Positions 1 through 11,909 of a stretch of 64,000 nt of DNA are shown piece by piece. Positions within the stretch are counted from its first letter, which is position 1; each line of letters begins with the position of its first letter. The notes beneath the pieces were generated by a model. That model saw only the letters and a list, made by a program, of their open reading frames with translations. It did not search any database and was not told the DNA's origin. The position numbers and the translations under genes are program-made. The DNA comes from Dichetophora obliterata (Eukaryota > Arthropoda > Insecta > Diptera > Sciomyzidae), in NCBI GenBank assembly GCA_963920525.1, contig OY986439.1:215625000-215688999 (forward strand). The letters are read 5' to 3'.

Positions 1-1003
1 ATGCACTTTTTTAATCATATTTACTTTTTTCTTGATGTTTAAAAAACAAAATTACTCACCTGAGTGGCATTTTTTACTTTAAAAAAAATCCTGCACGAAC
101 TGGTGCTTAAAAATAAAAAAAAGCCTTTGATGTCAATTTTATAACTTGTTTTGGACAAACCATACTTATGGCTTTCTCGCACTGTTGGAAGCAAAAGTTT
201 TACAGTGGCTGTGGATTTTTGAGAAATTTGATAATAATGCTTTGATTGCGTATGATATATCATACGTTTTCATTAATGGGTTAAGTAAATTGTTTACTTG
301 AATCAAGCAAATTGCTCTCAACTTAAGAAAGCAGACTCTTGTTTGAACTTTTGATTTTGGCAAAATAGTATAAAAACATTCCTTTGAAAGGCAAAAAAAT
401 GCACAAATAAAAGTTTATCAATGTGGATGGACTGCAGAAACCTACTGAAACTACTGAAGAGTTCATCGCGATCAACGAAGAAGTCTGTATAGTCCGCTTG
501 ATGGTGTGTCCTGCCAAAAAATTTTTTGTTGTTGCAACCTGTTGCTTCTTAAACTTATTTTTCATTAAGCTGAAATATAATTCTAAAAAAATTAAATATG
601 CTCTCAGAATGAAAAAAATATATATCAAGGATAAGATATTTCTCAAATCAAGCAATTATTTTGGTTTTCAGTAAATTGTTTACGTAAATCAAACAAATTT
701 TCTCATTTCAAAGAACATAAACTTCTCAAATCAAGCTAATTATTATAATTTACAGCAAATTGTTTACATGAATCAAACAAATTTTTCTCACTTCAAACAA
801 ATATTAGACTTCAATCCAGAAAAATATGCTAGAGGTTTAAGCAAATGTTTTTTGAATTAAACATTTTTTTATTAAAATAATTTTTTTTAAATTTGCTCAT
901 ATCTAGCAAAATAATACTGGAATCGCGAAATTTACGCTTGAGTGTAAACTGATAGCCTATCTGCTTGATTCAAGCATAATATGCTTGATTTTCTCTCTCC
1001 GTG
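1..1003. repeat. Decayed inverted-repeat element, same family as 17263-17994
   Basis: AT-rich stretch with repeated short motifs of the type TTTACTTGAATCAAGCAAAT (near 290, 670 and 765) and GCTTGATTCAAGCA (near 963). It ends with TCTCTCCGTG at about 994-1003, the same terminus as the TA-flanked element at 17263-17994 (CACGGAGA / TCTCCGTG). The left end is not visible or lies before the window. The open frames here show no protein-like composition. Confidence 0.45.
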
Positions 1004-1604
1004 AACCTAATAGTGCTGAAAGGCCAAATTTATTGGGTTTTCTAGGAATATGACAAAGCCTTTAACTGATGGGCTTAAACGTTCTTTCCACCCGGTACGA
1101 ATGATCTGATTCCCAGACCTGAACATTTTCTTGTGTGGCTGTGAAAAAATGTTAATGTTCTGTTGCATTCATTCATTCTGTGTTCTATTTAAAAAAAAAT
1201 ATCGTCACTTTGAGGAGAGCTAGATAATGACGCCGCAGAGAGGCTTCAACGTGGAATTCAATAATTTTTTTGCATGTTCGAATTTGAGTTTTTTTAAAAA
1301 TTTAAATTTAGAAATTTTTTAATAGCGTATTTCTAAAATAATATTTAAAAGAAGACTCCTGAGTTATTGCAGGCGATCAGTAAAAGTAGCCAAGTCTTTT
1401 ACTCTCAAAAGAAATCATAATTTTAAGCCATTTTCAAGCAGATACTGCTTTAACATAATTGCTAAATTACTCTGCTTTTACTCAATAAACTATTTTTACA
1501 TATAATTTTTAAACGTATTTAAAACACAACCAAAATTAGGCTAGAGAAAATTTAAAATTCTAAAATTAAAAAAAATTCCACTCTATTTTTTCAAAATCAT
1601 AATA
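1004..1604. other. AT-rich sequence without recognisable features
   Basis: No coding frame, RNA gene or clear repeat was recognised. Long A and T runs dominate. Confidence 0.4.
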
Positions 1605-2031
1605 GCCCAAACAGAATAGGCATAGCGAACACGTAGCGAGCTGTCGAAAACGTAGCCAACGAAATGTTGTGCACAGAATAGAATTTGTGTTGATAACGCA
1701 GATAGAGCTTTATGCTTACAATATTTTGTTATATTTTAAAAAATTAATAGATACAGCTTTTTGCATATCATAATTTGTTTTCTTTTTTACTAATTTGGAC
1801 TAAAATGTTTTAGTTAATTTTAAGTTTTCTAATTTGAACTATGTATTTTGACATTACGCTACCGTTGGCTGCGGAAAAAGTTAAAAGTTCGTCAACATTT
1901 TTGTGTCGGCTGCGTTCGCTACGTGTTGGTTATTTTAATTATGTTCATTTCATAGGGTTGCAAGGCAACCAACTTCTATGTTGACATTTCTTCTGTTGGC
2001 TGCGTGTTGGCTATGCTTATTCTGTTTGGGC
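1605..2031. mobile_element. Short inverted-repeat element (MITE) flanked by TA
   Basis: The left end GCCCAAACAGAATAGGCATA and the inverse complement of the right end (GCCCAAACAGAATAAGCATA) match at 19 of 20 positions, and similarity continues inward through a GNNAACACG motif. Both ends are flanked by TA (1603-1604 and 2032-2033), as expected for a Tc1/mariner-type non-autonomous element. The arms contain repeats of GTTGGCTGCG. The element is about 427 bp and has no coding capacity. Confidence 0.75.
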
Positions 2032-2712
2032 TATAAAACTAATATTTAAAAAAAGTACAACTCTGTGACGACTTCTCTAATTTATTCCAACATTTTAAAG
2101 TTAAATTTTTTTAAAAACAAATGTTGGTGAAAATTTTGTATGAGAGATGATTTTAAAAGCTATTTAATTTCTATACTACACATATATTTAAGACTATTGA
2201 CGATGTCTTAATTTTTTATGTTATATGGGTAGGCGCAGGTGAACGAATTAAAAAATATTTTTGTCTGCGATCTAATTTTATTTTTCAAATTTTTTCTAAC
2301 TTTTTTGTGAGATGGCATATAGTTTTTTCTTTTTAAATAATTTAACTATTTTATTTTTTTTAATTTGTGTTTAAGAATTTTATTATTACTTGCTTATAAT
2401 TACAACTTTGATTAACTCATTCATTGAAATATACTGACAACTTTTGATTTTTACATAGATTTTGTTAATGTTTGACATAACAAAAAGTATTTCAATAAGC
2501 TACCAATATAATTTCGGATCTCATACAGTATTGTTTAATAATGTTGACTTAACTCGAACTTAATTTAATGCTGAAACTGGTTTTTATCTCAATATTTTCC
2601 ATACTCCTTAATTCTAGATTTTGCATTCTTTGTGCATAGAAAGCGGCAATAAAATTCTTTTTCGCAGCCAACATCAACGAAAAGTCAGATGATCTTTGTG
2701 GCTTGGCTTGAC
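2032..2712. other. AT-rich 3' flank of the halo-like gene
   Basis: No coding sequence seen. On the minus strand downstream of the 2713-3036 gene, an ATTAAA hexamer (complement of 2564-2569) could be its polyadenylation signal. No stronger AATAAA site was recognised in the first 150 bases after the stop. Confidence 0.3.
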
Positions 2713-3036
2713 TTATAAAGTGGTGGACAGAGTGTTGGGATTAGGATTTTTTATACCGAGCTGTTGCAGTTTTTTAATGCGTTGTACTTGATACTTAAGC
2801 TGCTTCTTTAAGTCCAAACCGCGACTAAGCGCGCGTAGATCCTCGTTGGTGCACTCGGTGATGTTACGCACAGTCGTTGAAATGAGTTTATCGGTTAGAT
2901 GAATCTTGGTTCTGGAGAGTTTTAGATGACGTGCATCGCGTCTTCGCAGCTCCTCTTGATAAAGAAACAAGGTGTAGGTAACAGAGATGTCGTTTTGCAT
3001 CTGATTAACTGAGTTTTCACAACGATTTCTGGCCAT
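2713..3036 (-). CDS. Small intronless helical protein, possible halo-family member
   Basis: A 107-residue open frame starting ATGG with a purine at -3 and ending TAA. It is clearly richer in G and C than its AT-rich surroundings, as real coding DNA is here. The protein is basic (about 20 Lys/Arg against 10 acidic residues) and probably almost all helical. Residues 24-61 hold a charged block with EELRRRD (28-34), then IHLTDKL (45-51) and VRNITEC (56-62). A second basic helix spans residues 70-93. There is no signal peptide or membrane segment. Two cysteines (6 and 62) are present. Length of about 110 residues, lack of introns and an early-zygotic promoter resemble the Drosophila halo family (DUF733), which in flies regulates microtubule-based transport of lipid droplets in the early embryo. 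The family assignment is from general recognition and not an alignment. I am confident that it is a gene and only moderately confident of the family. Confidence 0.75.
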   Translation of the reverse strand: MARNRCENSVNQMQNDISVTYTLFLYQEELRRRDARHLKLSRTKIHLTDKLISTTVRNITECTNEDLRALSRGLDLKKQLKYQVQRIKKLQQLGIKNPNPNTLSTTL

Positions 3037-3137
3037 TGCGATTGAGCGTAATTTTTTAGTATTAGATTATATTAGCTATGGGTTGGATTAGCTCTTTTGT
3101 GCTGATCTCTATGCTGACTTAGACGTTCACACTTGTT

Positions 3138-3206
3138 GACTGTTGCCTCTGACGCTGTTGTTGTGCTTCTTAAATAGTTTTAGTGTTACTTAACTTAAGC
3201 TACCTG
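3138..3206 (-). promoter_or_regulatory. Putative early-zygotic core promoter: CAGGTAG plus TATA-like box
   Basis: On the minus strand, upstream of the 107-residue gene, a perfect CAGGTAG heptamer lies at 3206-3200. This is the TAGteam/Zelda site that marks the first zygotic genes in Drosophila. A TATA-like TATTTAAG box follows at 3176-3169, 24 bases downstream. Candidate initiators are TCAGAG near 3152 and CAGTC near 3142, giving a leader of roughly 105-115 bases. The motifs are seen directly; promoter function is inferred. Confidence 0.55.
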
Positions 3207-4349
3207 CTGAGTCCAGCTACTGGCTAGTGGTTGCAACTAATTATTAATATTCACAGGTACAGGATTCAGCGATCCTCGTCACAAAGGCGCCATGCAAATG
3301 TGTGTCATAAATCATAAATATTAATTTGCAGAAATACAACAAGAACAACTGCAAGTTTGCAATAAATATTAAGTATTTAGAAAGAGGGATTGAGTTATAG
3401 AAGATGCTATTGAAAATATTTTCGTAACAGGCAAAAACATTTTCTAGAACATTCTGGCAATCATACTTGAATTTTATTAATATTTCCGAGGAACTATTGT
3501 TGGGAATAACCAATGCTATTTCGATGGAAGCTATTAATATTAATTTGGAAAATTACCTTAAAGGAAATTATTATCCTTATTTTGTAAGACGAGCATAATC
3601 ATGTCATTTTAGGTTTTTATCTGGCGAATCCATTTTTGTATGAATTCAAAAAACTCGCTCTTTCTCTCTCTCTCTCTCTCTCTCACTGAAGATAGGTTCC
3701 TCGAAAGAAATTGCAATTTGAAAGTTTTCATTTAAAAAATGTATCCTTTATTGAGCATAAAATAAAAGTATGTAGCACACTCAGAAAAATAACACTATTC
3801 AACACAAAAAACAAAAATAACAAGGTTTTGTTTAACGCTCCTTTACTATCAAAAACATTACACTACAGCAATCAAAAATCAAAATAAATGCAGGAAAACA
3901 ATTTAAAAAAGTAACAGGGGCTTACCTTAAAAAAATATGCAAACATTTTAATATTTATATAATTCCCTATTGAGTAAGACCACAAACCGATGTGCACAGC
4001 ACAAATTCAAAAAATTAATTTCAGCAAAGTTAAGTGCTGCACCAACTTCAACTTAGAAAAGAAAATTAATTTAAGCAAGGTATTTATAATAAATTTGTTC
4101 CAATGAGGCAAAGTAGAGCACTAAATTACAAGTACTAATGTGATTTAAATAGTTTAATACATATTCTTTATCGTAATTACTACTTTATAAACGGCATTAG
4201 TTGCTTTAACAACAAATGCCCAAAAGCTTAGAGGTTTTTGCAGATTATTATTGAAAATCAACAATTACTCAAAAAAATCCTTGTTTTCCTGCTTCCTCTT
4301 CAAATCAACATCTTTGTGCTTCACCCTCGATTATAGTCTATTTACAACT
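3207..4349. other. AT-rich intergenic sequence with a CT microsatellite
   Basis: Contains a (CT)n run at about 3658-3684. The preceding stretch from 3585 (TTATTTTGTAAGACG, then TTTTTATCTGGCGAATCCAT) resembles the left arm of the TA-flanked element at 45905-46072, so it is probably a decayed copy. No convincing gene. Confidence 0.4.
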
Positions 4350-5275
4350 TAACTAAATCATTTGGAAATAAATAAAATTGAATCCATAAATATTTCTGCC
4401 AAACCATTTAAATCAATATATTTCCTAATCTGCGCATTTGTCGCAACGACCTCTTTCAAAATGGCGAAGAAAAGGTGTACACAAAAAAAAAAGGGAAAAA
4501 GAACACCCCCACATTTGTTGGCTGTATTGCGTTGTTGTACATGGTATTCCTCCATCACCCTTAACGCCCCTTGACGCCCATCCAAGCAATATCCATCAAA
4601 CGCAACGCTACGTAATTCAACTCAACGCAAATTTCTTGCCTATTCTAGGATTCGTACTTATGACAAGGATCCAGCGACTGCTGAATTGCTGATGATTTAC
4701 TAGGGTATGTATTTCAGATTTTAATTACTGAAATGAAAGGAACTCACAATCGTGCTCCAAGTGGATGCAGCAGCCAGCAGCATGTTGGTGAAAAATGCGC
4801 GCGCGAGTGGCAAACTAATCTGCTTGTTATTTGCGGCAAGGAATTAAAAGCGCGTCGTGTAGACTTAACTGCCATGGACCCATGCAACCAAATAACCAAC
4901 CAGTCAACCACCACCACCTACGCGGCCAAACATTCTAACATTTGGCTATTCATTCATCTTCCACTTCCAACCATTATCCACTACCAATGATTTTCTTCAG
5001 CTGCGTATGGAACAGCAGAGTAGTAGTCCATTGAGGCATCCAAGTGGCAGGCGTTCAACTTCTGGTTGGTACTGCTTGGCGTGGTTTGACTTGGCTCTGT
5101 ATTTGAAACCTCAATTAGAAGTTCGCCTGGATTTCAATTTTCTTTATTTTTGCCCAGTGCGCATTTTTCAGTTACGAATGCGTTGCGAAAAATAATGTTT
5201 GCTCAATGGATGATGATGTTGACGTACCATCGTGAAGTGAGTGAGTGAGTTGCACAGTGGAACAAATTTGAGAAT
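4350..5275. other. Apparently unique, GC-balanced island
   Basis: Base composition is less AT-rich than the neighbours and no terminal repeats or transposase motifs are visible. Open frames of 60-85 codons occur on both strands but lack recognisable domains, and their composition tracks simple motifs. It ends with a short GAGTGAGTGAGT run near 5240. This could be ancestral intronic or intergenic DNA. Confidence 0.35.
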
Positions 5276-6659
5276 TCATGCACAAATTTTGAGAATTGAA
5301 AAAAATTAGCCCTTCAATAGAATCCACAAAAAATATAGGTTCTTACCTTCAAAAATATAAAAACAAAAACTTCGAATGCAGCATTTTACACATAAAATTT
5401 AACCTTATGTAGTTATCAAATTCAACTTGATTTGCAAATTTAACTCAACTTTATAGATGTCAAATCCACATTTCGACTATTTTCGAGTATTTTAAGTAAA
5501 ATAATAGCGGGAACAGGACGTCGATTATTTTGCATGATTGCATTGTTTAATGATAACAGAGCCAAAATGATCTAATGAAATAGGACAAAATCAATAAGAT
5601 TTTTTTATGGTTTCCATCCAAAAAGACAGTCTTATTAAGGCCATAGAGAAAATCTTCTTAAAACCCTGTAATTTTTTATTAGTTACATGGTTTTAACTAT
5701 TAACTGATATAACTCAAAAAAATTACACTAACAGTATATCTGGTCCCAGGGACCACACTAACGCAAAATGCTGAGAAAACACAAATTTAGTTAGAAATGC
5801 ATGTACTTTTTTTCAGGAACGTCTTAAATAATTCTTTTTTTTTTCTATTTCAAAAGAGTTTTGTGAATTATTTTGAATAATTTAATTGAATTGAATTGAA
5901 TAATAGGAGAAATATACTCTTTTTTTGTTACGGTTCCACAGACCAGGTGTAGCAGTTAAGGGTTTAGAGGAGTCTTCATGTTTTTTTATAAGAAAACGTT
6001 TTAAAACTATAAGTAAGTCTTATTAAAAATATGTGATTTTCTTATGAATTTTAAAAGCTATCTTCTTGATACTAAAGAGGGCACAACCAGTTAGGACGTA
6101 CTAGAAATGGTCTTGCTTAGGATTGTTTTTTGGCCACACACTAAAATAATTAACATTTTTTTTAAAAATAAAAGATAAATGAAAGATACCTTTTTTTATT
6201 AAAAGTGTTAAAGGTATTAAAGGTGTTTTGCGGTGATCACTGGTTCATTAGTTAATAAAACAGTGCTCCGGATAATCGAAGGGATTTTAAAAATTTAAAT
6301 TTTCCAAAAATGGCGGATGTTTGCTTGTTACCAAAATTTCACTCATACGCGTTCAAAGTTTTGACTACGCAGTGCATGCAAATAAAAACCATATTAAAAG
6401 TTATTTATCCCCGTAAATAATAATCCGATTATGGAAAAAATAATATTTTTTCCCCGAAATTCTAACTGAATTTTTAATTTATAATTTTAATTAGAAAATC
6501 TTCTTGATTTGACAAGATATCTTTTTGAAATATACAAAGTGAAGCTTTCTAAAGCAAATGGGAATCTTATTAACCTTTTACCTGGAAATACGCTTACTTT
6601 TAATTGATTTACTTTAAAATAATTTTAAAAACTTAAGTATACATTAATTTCCCGTTAAT
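5276..6659. other. AT-rich sequence, no gene seen
   Basis: Only short AT-rich tracts were noted. One small perfect dyad, GGTCCCAGGGACC at about 5741-5753, stands out but has no context. Confidence 0.35.
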
Positions 6660-8480
6660 TAAACTTTGTTGCTTTGATGGAAAAAAAACGCCAAAAACTG
6701 ACACAAAGTTGCGGACATTTTCTGCGTATAGTTTTGTTGTTGCTTAAACACGTTGCTGCTTTTGTTGGACACCGAGTTTTTTTCGTTACATACGAATTGC
6801 CATTCCATTCTTTCAAGCCAGCTTTAAATTTGACTTTATCACCAAAGTTTTGTTGAGCACGCCGTACAGTTTTAACAAAATTTTTTTTATTTAAACATAC
6901 AACTTCTTTAAAAATATTTCTATTCTTGTAGTAGGTACTTCAAAACCACAACCACGATTACTACTCTATAGGATTTTCTTCTTAGTTTTAAGTGGTGTCT
7001 TCTTAAACTTGAGTGAAATGAGTGAGTGAGACGACATGACTGTTTATAAGATTTCCACATCATTTCATTTATTCAATAACGAATCTCATATTCTTCATAT
7101 TTGGAAATATTTGTCGATTAAGTTTCGATAACATTATCGCTTTTGTATCTATTACATTATCAAGAATATGTGGAATGTTTGTAGGTTTTATCTAGCAGCA
7201 TTGTTTTTTAAAAATTATTTGTGAGCGTTTGATCCACTGTACTGCTGGGGGAGCACTCTCGCGCTTGCTGGCTCACAATTTGATTTGCCAATAAAGAAAG
7301 CTGTCATTGTCAGCACTTTGAGGCTCAAGTCTTGAGATGCTTGGCTTGGGCTGGCTTCGACACACAACGGCGAATACTAAACACAATAACAGCAGCAGCG
7401 GCGACTGCAAAAAACAACTCGTTGCAACATACAATTGGCATCGACAACAGCAACAGCAGCAACAACAACAACAACAACAGCAACAACAACAACAACAACA
7501 TAAACTACAACTTCAAGCACAAAAAACATTGACGACGTACCAATCCGGTTTTGAAATCAGCGCAATTCCTAAGTGGGCTCCCAAGTGGCCCTGACGTCGT
7601 CTATTTCTTCCACTCTTTGCACTCATCATTCATTTTTTTTATTTTTCAACTGTCGTTTTTCATTTATACATTCGTTTATTCATTTTGTTCAGCAGCAGCA
7701 GCAGCAGCTCTTCAATAGATTCCTGGCTCTGTACACTCTATACACAGGTCCTTGAGTGAGCAGCGGAAATGTAAATAAAATATTTCGACGCCATGACAGA
7801 CGCCTTCGCTGAGCATAGCTAGTAATAATAAATAAAGGATTTGCATGCACCCTGCAAAACCCTTGACATTCCGCCAACAACAACACCGCCACTGGCCCCC
7901 CTTTCAACAACTTCTTGGTTCTACTTATCGAATCAATGCAATTTGAAGAAATGTTCTTGAATCCTGCGCACCCTGCGCAGCCGGATGTCGCCGCGGATGT
8001 GATTTAATAAATTGAAGATTTGCGTTGAGTGCCTGTGTGCTTTTTTTTTCTTTTTTTGGTGTATTGTTTTGTTCGTTTCCATCATTAATTTGAGCGCCCT
8101 CTGCTGCACGTTTATTCAAATTAAACATATTTTTTTTTTATTTATTTTTCTTGCTGTAATTCTTATTGTTGCTTTTGTTCGCTTAGCCACTCAAGCATAA
8201 AAATCCTGCGCTAAGCAAGTCAATTGCCACAAACAATGGCGACATTTCCGCTTTTAAGTAATTTTAATTATATAGCTAATTCACAATATTGCTGAGTATT
8301 TTCCGGTCTAAGTGTTGGGGTGCGTGAGCATATTTAAAGGTATGTGTGTGTGTATGTGTCCGTAAGGGTGGGAGGAATTGGTGAGTGTGGTGTCAAAAAG
8401 TGTAGGAAGGGCGTTTAAGTGGTCACGTGTGTAAATACTACAATTCTTTGTTTAACGTTTTTAATTTTAAAATAGTAGCA
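6660..8480. other. Apparently unique island with opa-type repeats
   Basis: Mixed-composition sequence holding a (CAA/CAG)n tract at about 7448-7500, a (CAG)n run near 7691-7708, poly-T tracts at 8041-8056 and 8130-8150, and a GT-rich stretch near 8340-8360. The glutamine- or asparagine-rich frames over the CAA tract are products of the microsatellite and have no flanking domain. Consistent with a dipteran intron or intergenic block. Confidence 0.4.
7448..7500. repeat. (CAA/CAG)n opa microsatellite
   Basis: Near-continuous CAA and CAG triplets. In different frames they encode polyGln or polyAsn, typical of the opa repeats that are common in fly non-coding and coding DNA. No splice or domain context supports coding. 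Confidence 0.85.
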
Positions 8481-8589
8481 ACGGAAGCCATTTTAAGCTT
8501 TTAAACACATGGCTGAATTTTAATATAAATTTTTGACTTAAAAACATTTATAAAATAACAATAGAGTTCACTTGAAGTAACAAAACATT

Positions 8590-8960
8590 TTTGCCGTTCG
8601 ATTCTGACTGCATATAGGAAAGGACTATGTAGAGATTTCAAATGTTTACTTACGCAGCCCAATAACCAAAAAATTACGGACTTCGATCAGAGAAAAGAAA
8701 ACCTAAGGTCGAGTACGCCGAATTTGGGGATAACGACGGAAAGACTACTACTTCAAACACGCAGCTTGGAATGCTGTACAACATCCAAAAACAGTCAAAA
8801 ACACTCCCACCATCGTCTGATATGAATCCAATTCAGCATTTGTTGGATTTATTAAAACGCAGGATCCTTCAGCACAAGATATGTAATGTCAAAAGAAATG
8901 CTTCGAAACGTCATGGCATAAGAATGAACCAACATCACAGCTAATCTAAAATGTAATACT
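8590..8960 (+). pseudogene. Tc1-like transposase fragment, decayed
   Basis: Around 8810-8885 the plus strand encodes a stretch matching the C-terminal catalytic block of Tc1 transposases: SSDMNPIQHLLDLLKRRIL, compared with the family pattern SPDLNPIEN-W--LK. The acidic residue after PI is Gln here, so the third catalytic position is lost. Upstream sequence back to about 8590 is open for part of its length but scrambled. Terminal repeats were not identified. A dead fragment. Confidence 0.6.
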
Positions 8961-9129
8961 TTTCTTTAAAGTTACCTTTAAATGTAAAGGCAGTGGTAGT
9001 ATAACCTGCAACTTTAAATAAAAAATAATATTTAAAAACTTAACCTCATTTTGTATAAGCATAAATAGATAATTTATATAATTATCTAATAATTCTGGGG
9101 AATACTTTTTTCAACTCTTTTTGAGTTCT

Positions 9130-9480
9130 GACATGCCTTAATGATGACATTCTTGGGTCGGATAGTGGCGCCAATATATCGAAGAGATCCTCGTGTAAGT
9201 CTCTGTATTTGTTATAGTCCTTATTTTTGGATTCCTGTGCTTCAGTTAGTTGCGACTAATATTTCATAATGTCTTTACCATGCGCTTAAACTTTATGCGG
9301 TGTAGATGTCAGATTTTTCCAGGTGTCCCCGTAGTAGTTCCATAATTTGTATTTTCATATCCTGCTATCGGTTGGTGTACTCTAATTCCAAGTTTGTTGC
9401 AGAATTTATACTGAGCTGTTCCTTTCCTCGTAGTCAATATATCCTTCTTTCCAGTGTTCTCATTAAAATTTTGAGCAAAT
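9130..9480 (-). pseudogene. Degenerate coding relic, probably from a transposon
   Basis: On the minus strand two adjacent blocks read as protein-like sequence with interrupting stops. The first includes YKFCNKLGIRVHQPIAGYEN (about 9440-9380) and the second NKDYNKYRDLHEDLFDIL (about 9235-9180). The composition is far from the local AT-driven background. I cannot name the family; similar-looking blocks occur in uncharacterised insect transposon proteins. A relic of a host gene is also possible. Confidence 0.35.
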
Positions 9481-9863
9481 AAGTCTTAGCTTTGTTTTAC
9501 TAAAAAATTAGTAAAGAAATACAACATTTTTTGTTATGATATAGCTGAAAAACGGTAGAAAAGTCAACCGTGACCAAAAAATTAAAACTTATTCAAAATT
9601 TATTATTTTATGATATTATGTAAGTATAGCATTTTAATTTTTTTAATTTACTCAATTTATACATTAATTCATTTAGCATGATGATCAAATCGTTTCTTGT
9701 AGTTCTTCTTTTTCGCAGATGTTTAGTAAGTGTTTCGTAAAGTTTTTTGTTATAGTAAAAATGGAAGGCATTTGCTAAATTTAATGAAAAAATGGTTGCT
9801 TCCAGGAAAGGAGATTATATTAAATTTGATGTTTAATAACTAAATTACGTAATTACTTAAATC

Positions 9864-10509
9864 CGGGGACCGTACCGGTTATGGTTTATATCAAAAAAAT
9901 CAGATGTTAACAGTTATCATTTAACTTTTATTTTTACCGACAAAAATACTAGTTATTTTATGCCTTTTATTTTTTCGGGCAAAAATAACTGTTACTTTTG
10001 ACTTTTATTTTTTAGGTCAAAAATAACAGTTATTATGTGCCTTTTATTTTTTCGGTCAAAAATATCAGGCAATTAGAATTTTTTTAAAGGCCTCTTGAAC
10101 GACAAAAAAAGTTTAATGCAATTTTCATTATCTCAGCAGTGCGCACATTTTGAGATATAACACTTTTTTAGTTTTAATAGTATTTTATATAGTCAAGCGG
10201 TCTTTGAAAAAATACAAATTGCCTGATATTTCTGACCGAAAAAATAAAAGGCACAAAATAACTGTTATTTCTGACCTAAAAAATAAAAGGCAAAAGTAAC
10301 AGCTATTTTTGCCCGAAAAAATAAAAAGCAAAAAATAACAGTTAAATTTAACTTTTATAGTAACAGTCGAAAATTTAAAAGGCGTTTAATATTCTCGAAG
10401 CTGCTACCATAACGATTATAACGGTTTATTTAAAAAAGTCCACCGGCAACTTTTTCGTTACGCCTTTTTCATCTGAAAATTGTAAAATAACAGTTATTTT
10501 CGGTCCCTG
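9864..10509. mobile_element. Foldback/hAT-like non-autonomous element
   Basis: Both halves are long inverted repeats built from about four tandem units of roughly 50 bp containing GGTCAAAAATAACAGTTATT-type motifs (left 9905-10075, right 10205-10345). The ends are CGGGGACCG and CGGTCCCTG. They are flanked by CTTAAATC (9856-9863) and CTTAACTC (10510-10517), an 8-bp duplication with one mismatch, as in hAT elements. There is no transposase. The element is 646 bp. Confidence 0.75.
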
Positions 10510-11100
10510 CTTAACTCTCTAATTACTTAATTATCCAATTGAACTACAATGGAAATTTGTGGAATAGAATTTCCGTTCCACAAATTTCCTTCTTTGTGTG
10601 GGAGATAGGCGTGGTTTTCATCCGATTTTTTCAAATTTCATACTCAAAGTTTAACTTAAATATTAAATACACTGTGCAAAATTTGAAGTCATTTAATTAG
10701 TTTTTGTGGAATTTAAAGAGATTTTACCGTTTAGGGTAAGTCACTTTGAATGGGAGGTGTGGTTTGCAACCCATTTTTACAAATTTCATACTCAAAGTTT
10801 ATAATGAATACTAATGACGCCGTGCAATATTAGTTTTTGTGGATTTTTAAGAGCTTTCACCGTTTTGGTTAACCCATTTACGGCGGCTCCATAACTAAAG
10901 GACCAAAAACGATAAAACTTCTGCTGTCATCGTGACCACAGACGGACAGACGGACATGGCTAAATCGACTCAGGAGGTGATGCTGACCAAGAATATATAT
11001 ACTTTTCTATACGGGCCACACCTCCTTATCCACGTTACAAACGGAGTGACAAAGTTAATATACCCCTTTTACGTTTTTTAAACGTGGGGCATAAAAATTT
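10510..11100. repeat. Helitron-type tandem repeat fragment
   Basis: Contains two diverged copies of a roughly 165-bp unit (GTGGAATTTAAAGAGATTTT, then GTCACTTTGAATGGGAGGTG) that also makes up the array at 54170-55170. It ends with the block CATGGCTAAATCGACTCAGG (about 10955), which recurs inverted near 54640. Such CGTGGTTTTCATCCG-type arrays are typical of Helitron-like repeats in flies. No gene. Confidence 0.5.
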
Positions 11101-11201
11101 TGGAAGGAGTACACGCTTAGAGCGAGAATCGAATTATTCCATAAACGGTAATGGCACGGATTTTTTATAAAACTCCACAAGTTATGATGTTATTATTTAT
11201 A

Positions 11202-11909
11202 TGGGTCATTCTTTTACAAATCATACGAATTTCGCAAAAAAAAATTTACATTTTTAAATCGTCTTATAAAATTATTAAATTTTATGTGCGTAAAATAAGC
11301 TTACACGTGCATCGGGATTTTTTTCAGAACATTTTTTTAACGGTTAGGTCAAAATAGTAAAAATGGCCCGATTTGTCAATGTCTGTGTTACTTAAATCGC
11401 AATATCTCGGGTTGTGCTCGTTTCGTTTGATTTTGTTGGATAGATAGTTTGTTGTTCTTTAATTATACAGAAAAATTTATGTTTTTACGATCTAAAATTC
11501 ATTTATGTAAAATCTATAAAAAATAGGTCCATTCTTTTGAGAATTTTGTATTTTGTAAAAATGTATACAAAAATGTACCTGGGGCACGGGCATGAAAAAG
11601 CCGTTTGAAAACTTCATTCAATTTTTATACATTTATATTTGTAAAAAATAAATTTTACTGTAGAATCAAAGAACAATAAATTATTTATCTAACTGACTCA
11701 AAACTAACGAAATAGGAATAGCACAATCTGAGATACAGCGATTTAAGTAACACAGGCATTGACAAATTTTTTGCCATTTTTAACCATTTTGACCTAACGG
11801 TATTCCGTATAAAAAATTTTTAAAGAAAATTTTAAAAGTTTAAAAAATTTACTGCCGAATCTGAGACATCAAATCCGGGAAGGTGTGCGATTTATAAAAG
11901 AATGACCCA
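11202..11909. mobile_element. Long inverted-repeat element, family A
   Basis: The left arm starts TGGGTCATTCTTTTACAAAT and the right arm ends with its inverse complement (TGGGTCATTCTTTTATAAAT). Arms of about 300 bp share the blocks CGGTTAGGTCAAAAT and GTGTTACTTAAATCGC. A target duplication is not clear. A related, more decayed copy lies at 44447-45228. No coding capacity beyond chance frames. Confidence 0.7.

Noticed and set aside
7332..7594. PolyGln and polyAsn frames
   Set aside because: Explained by the (CAA/CAG)n microsatellite. Both frames are open only because of it, and no domain flanks it.
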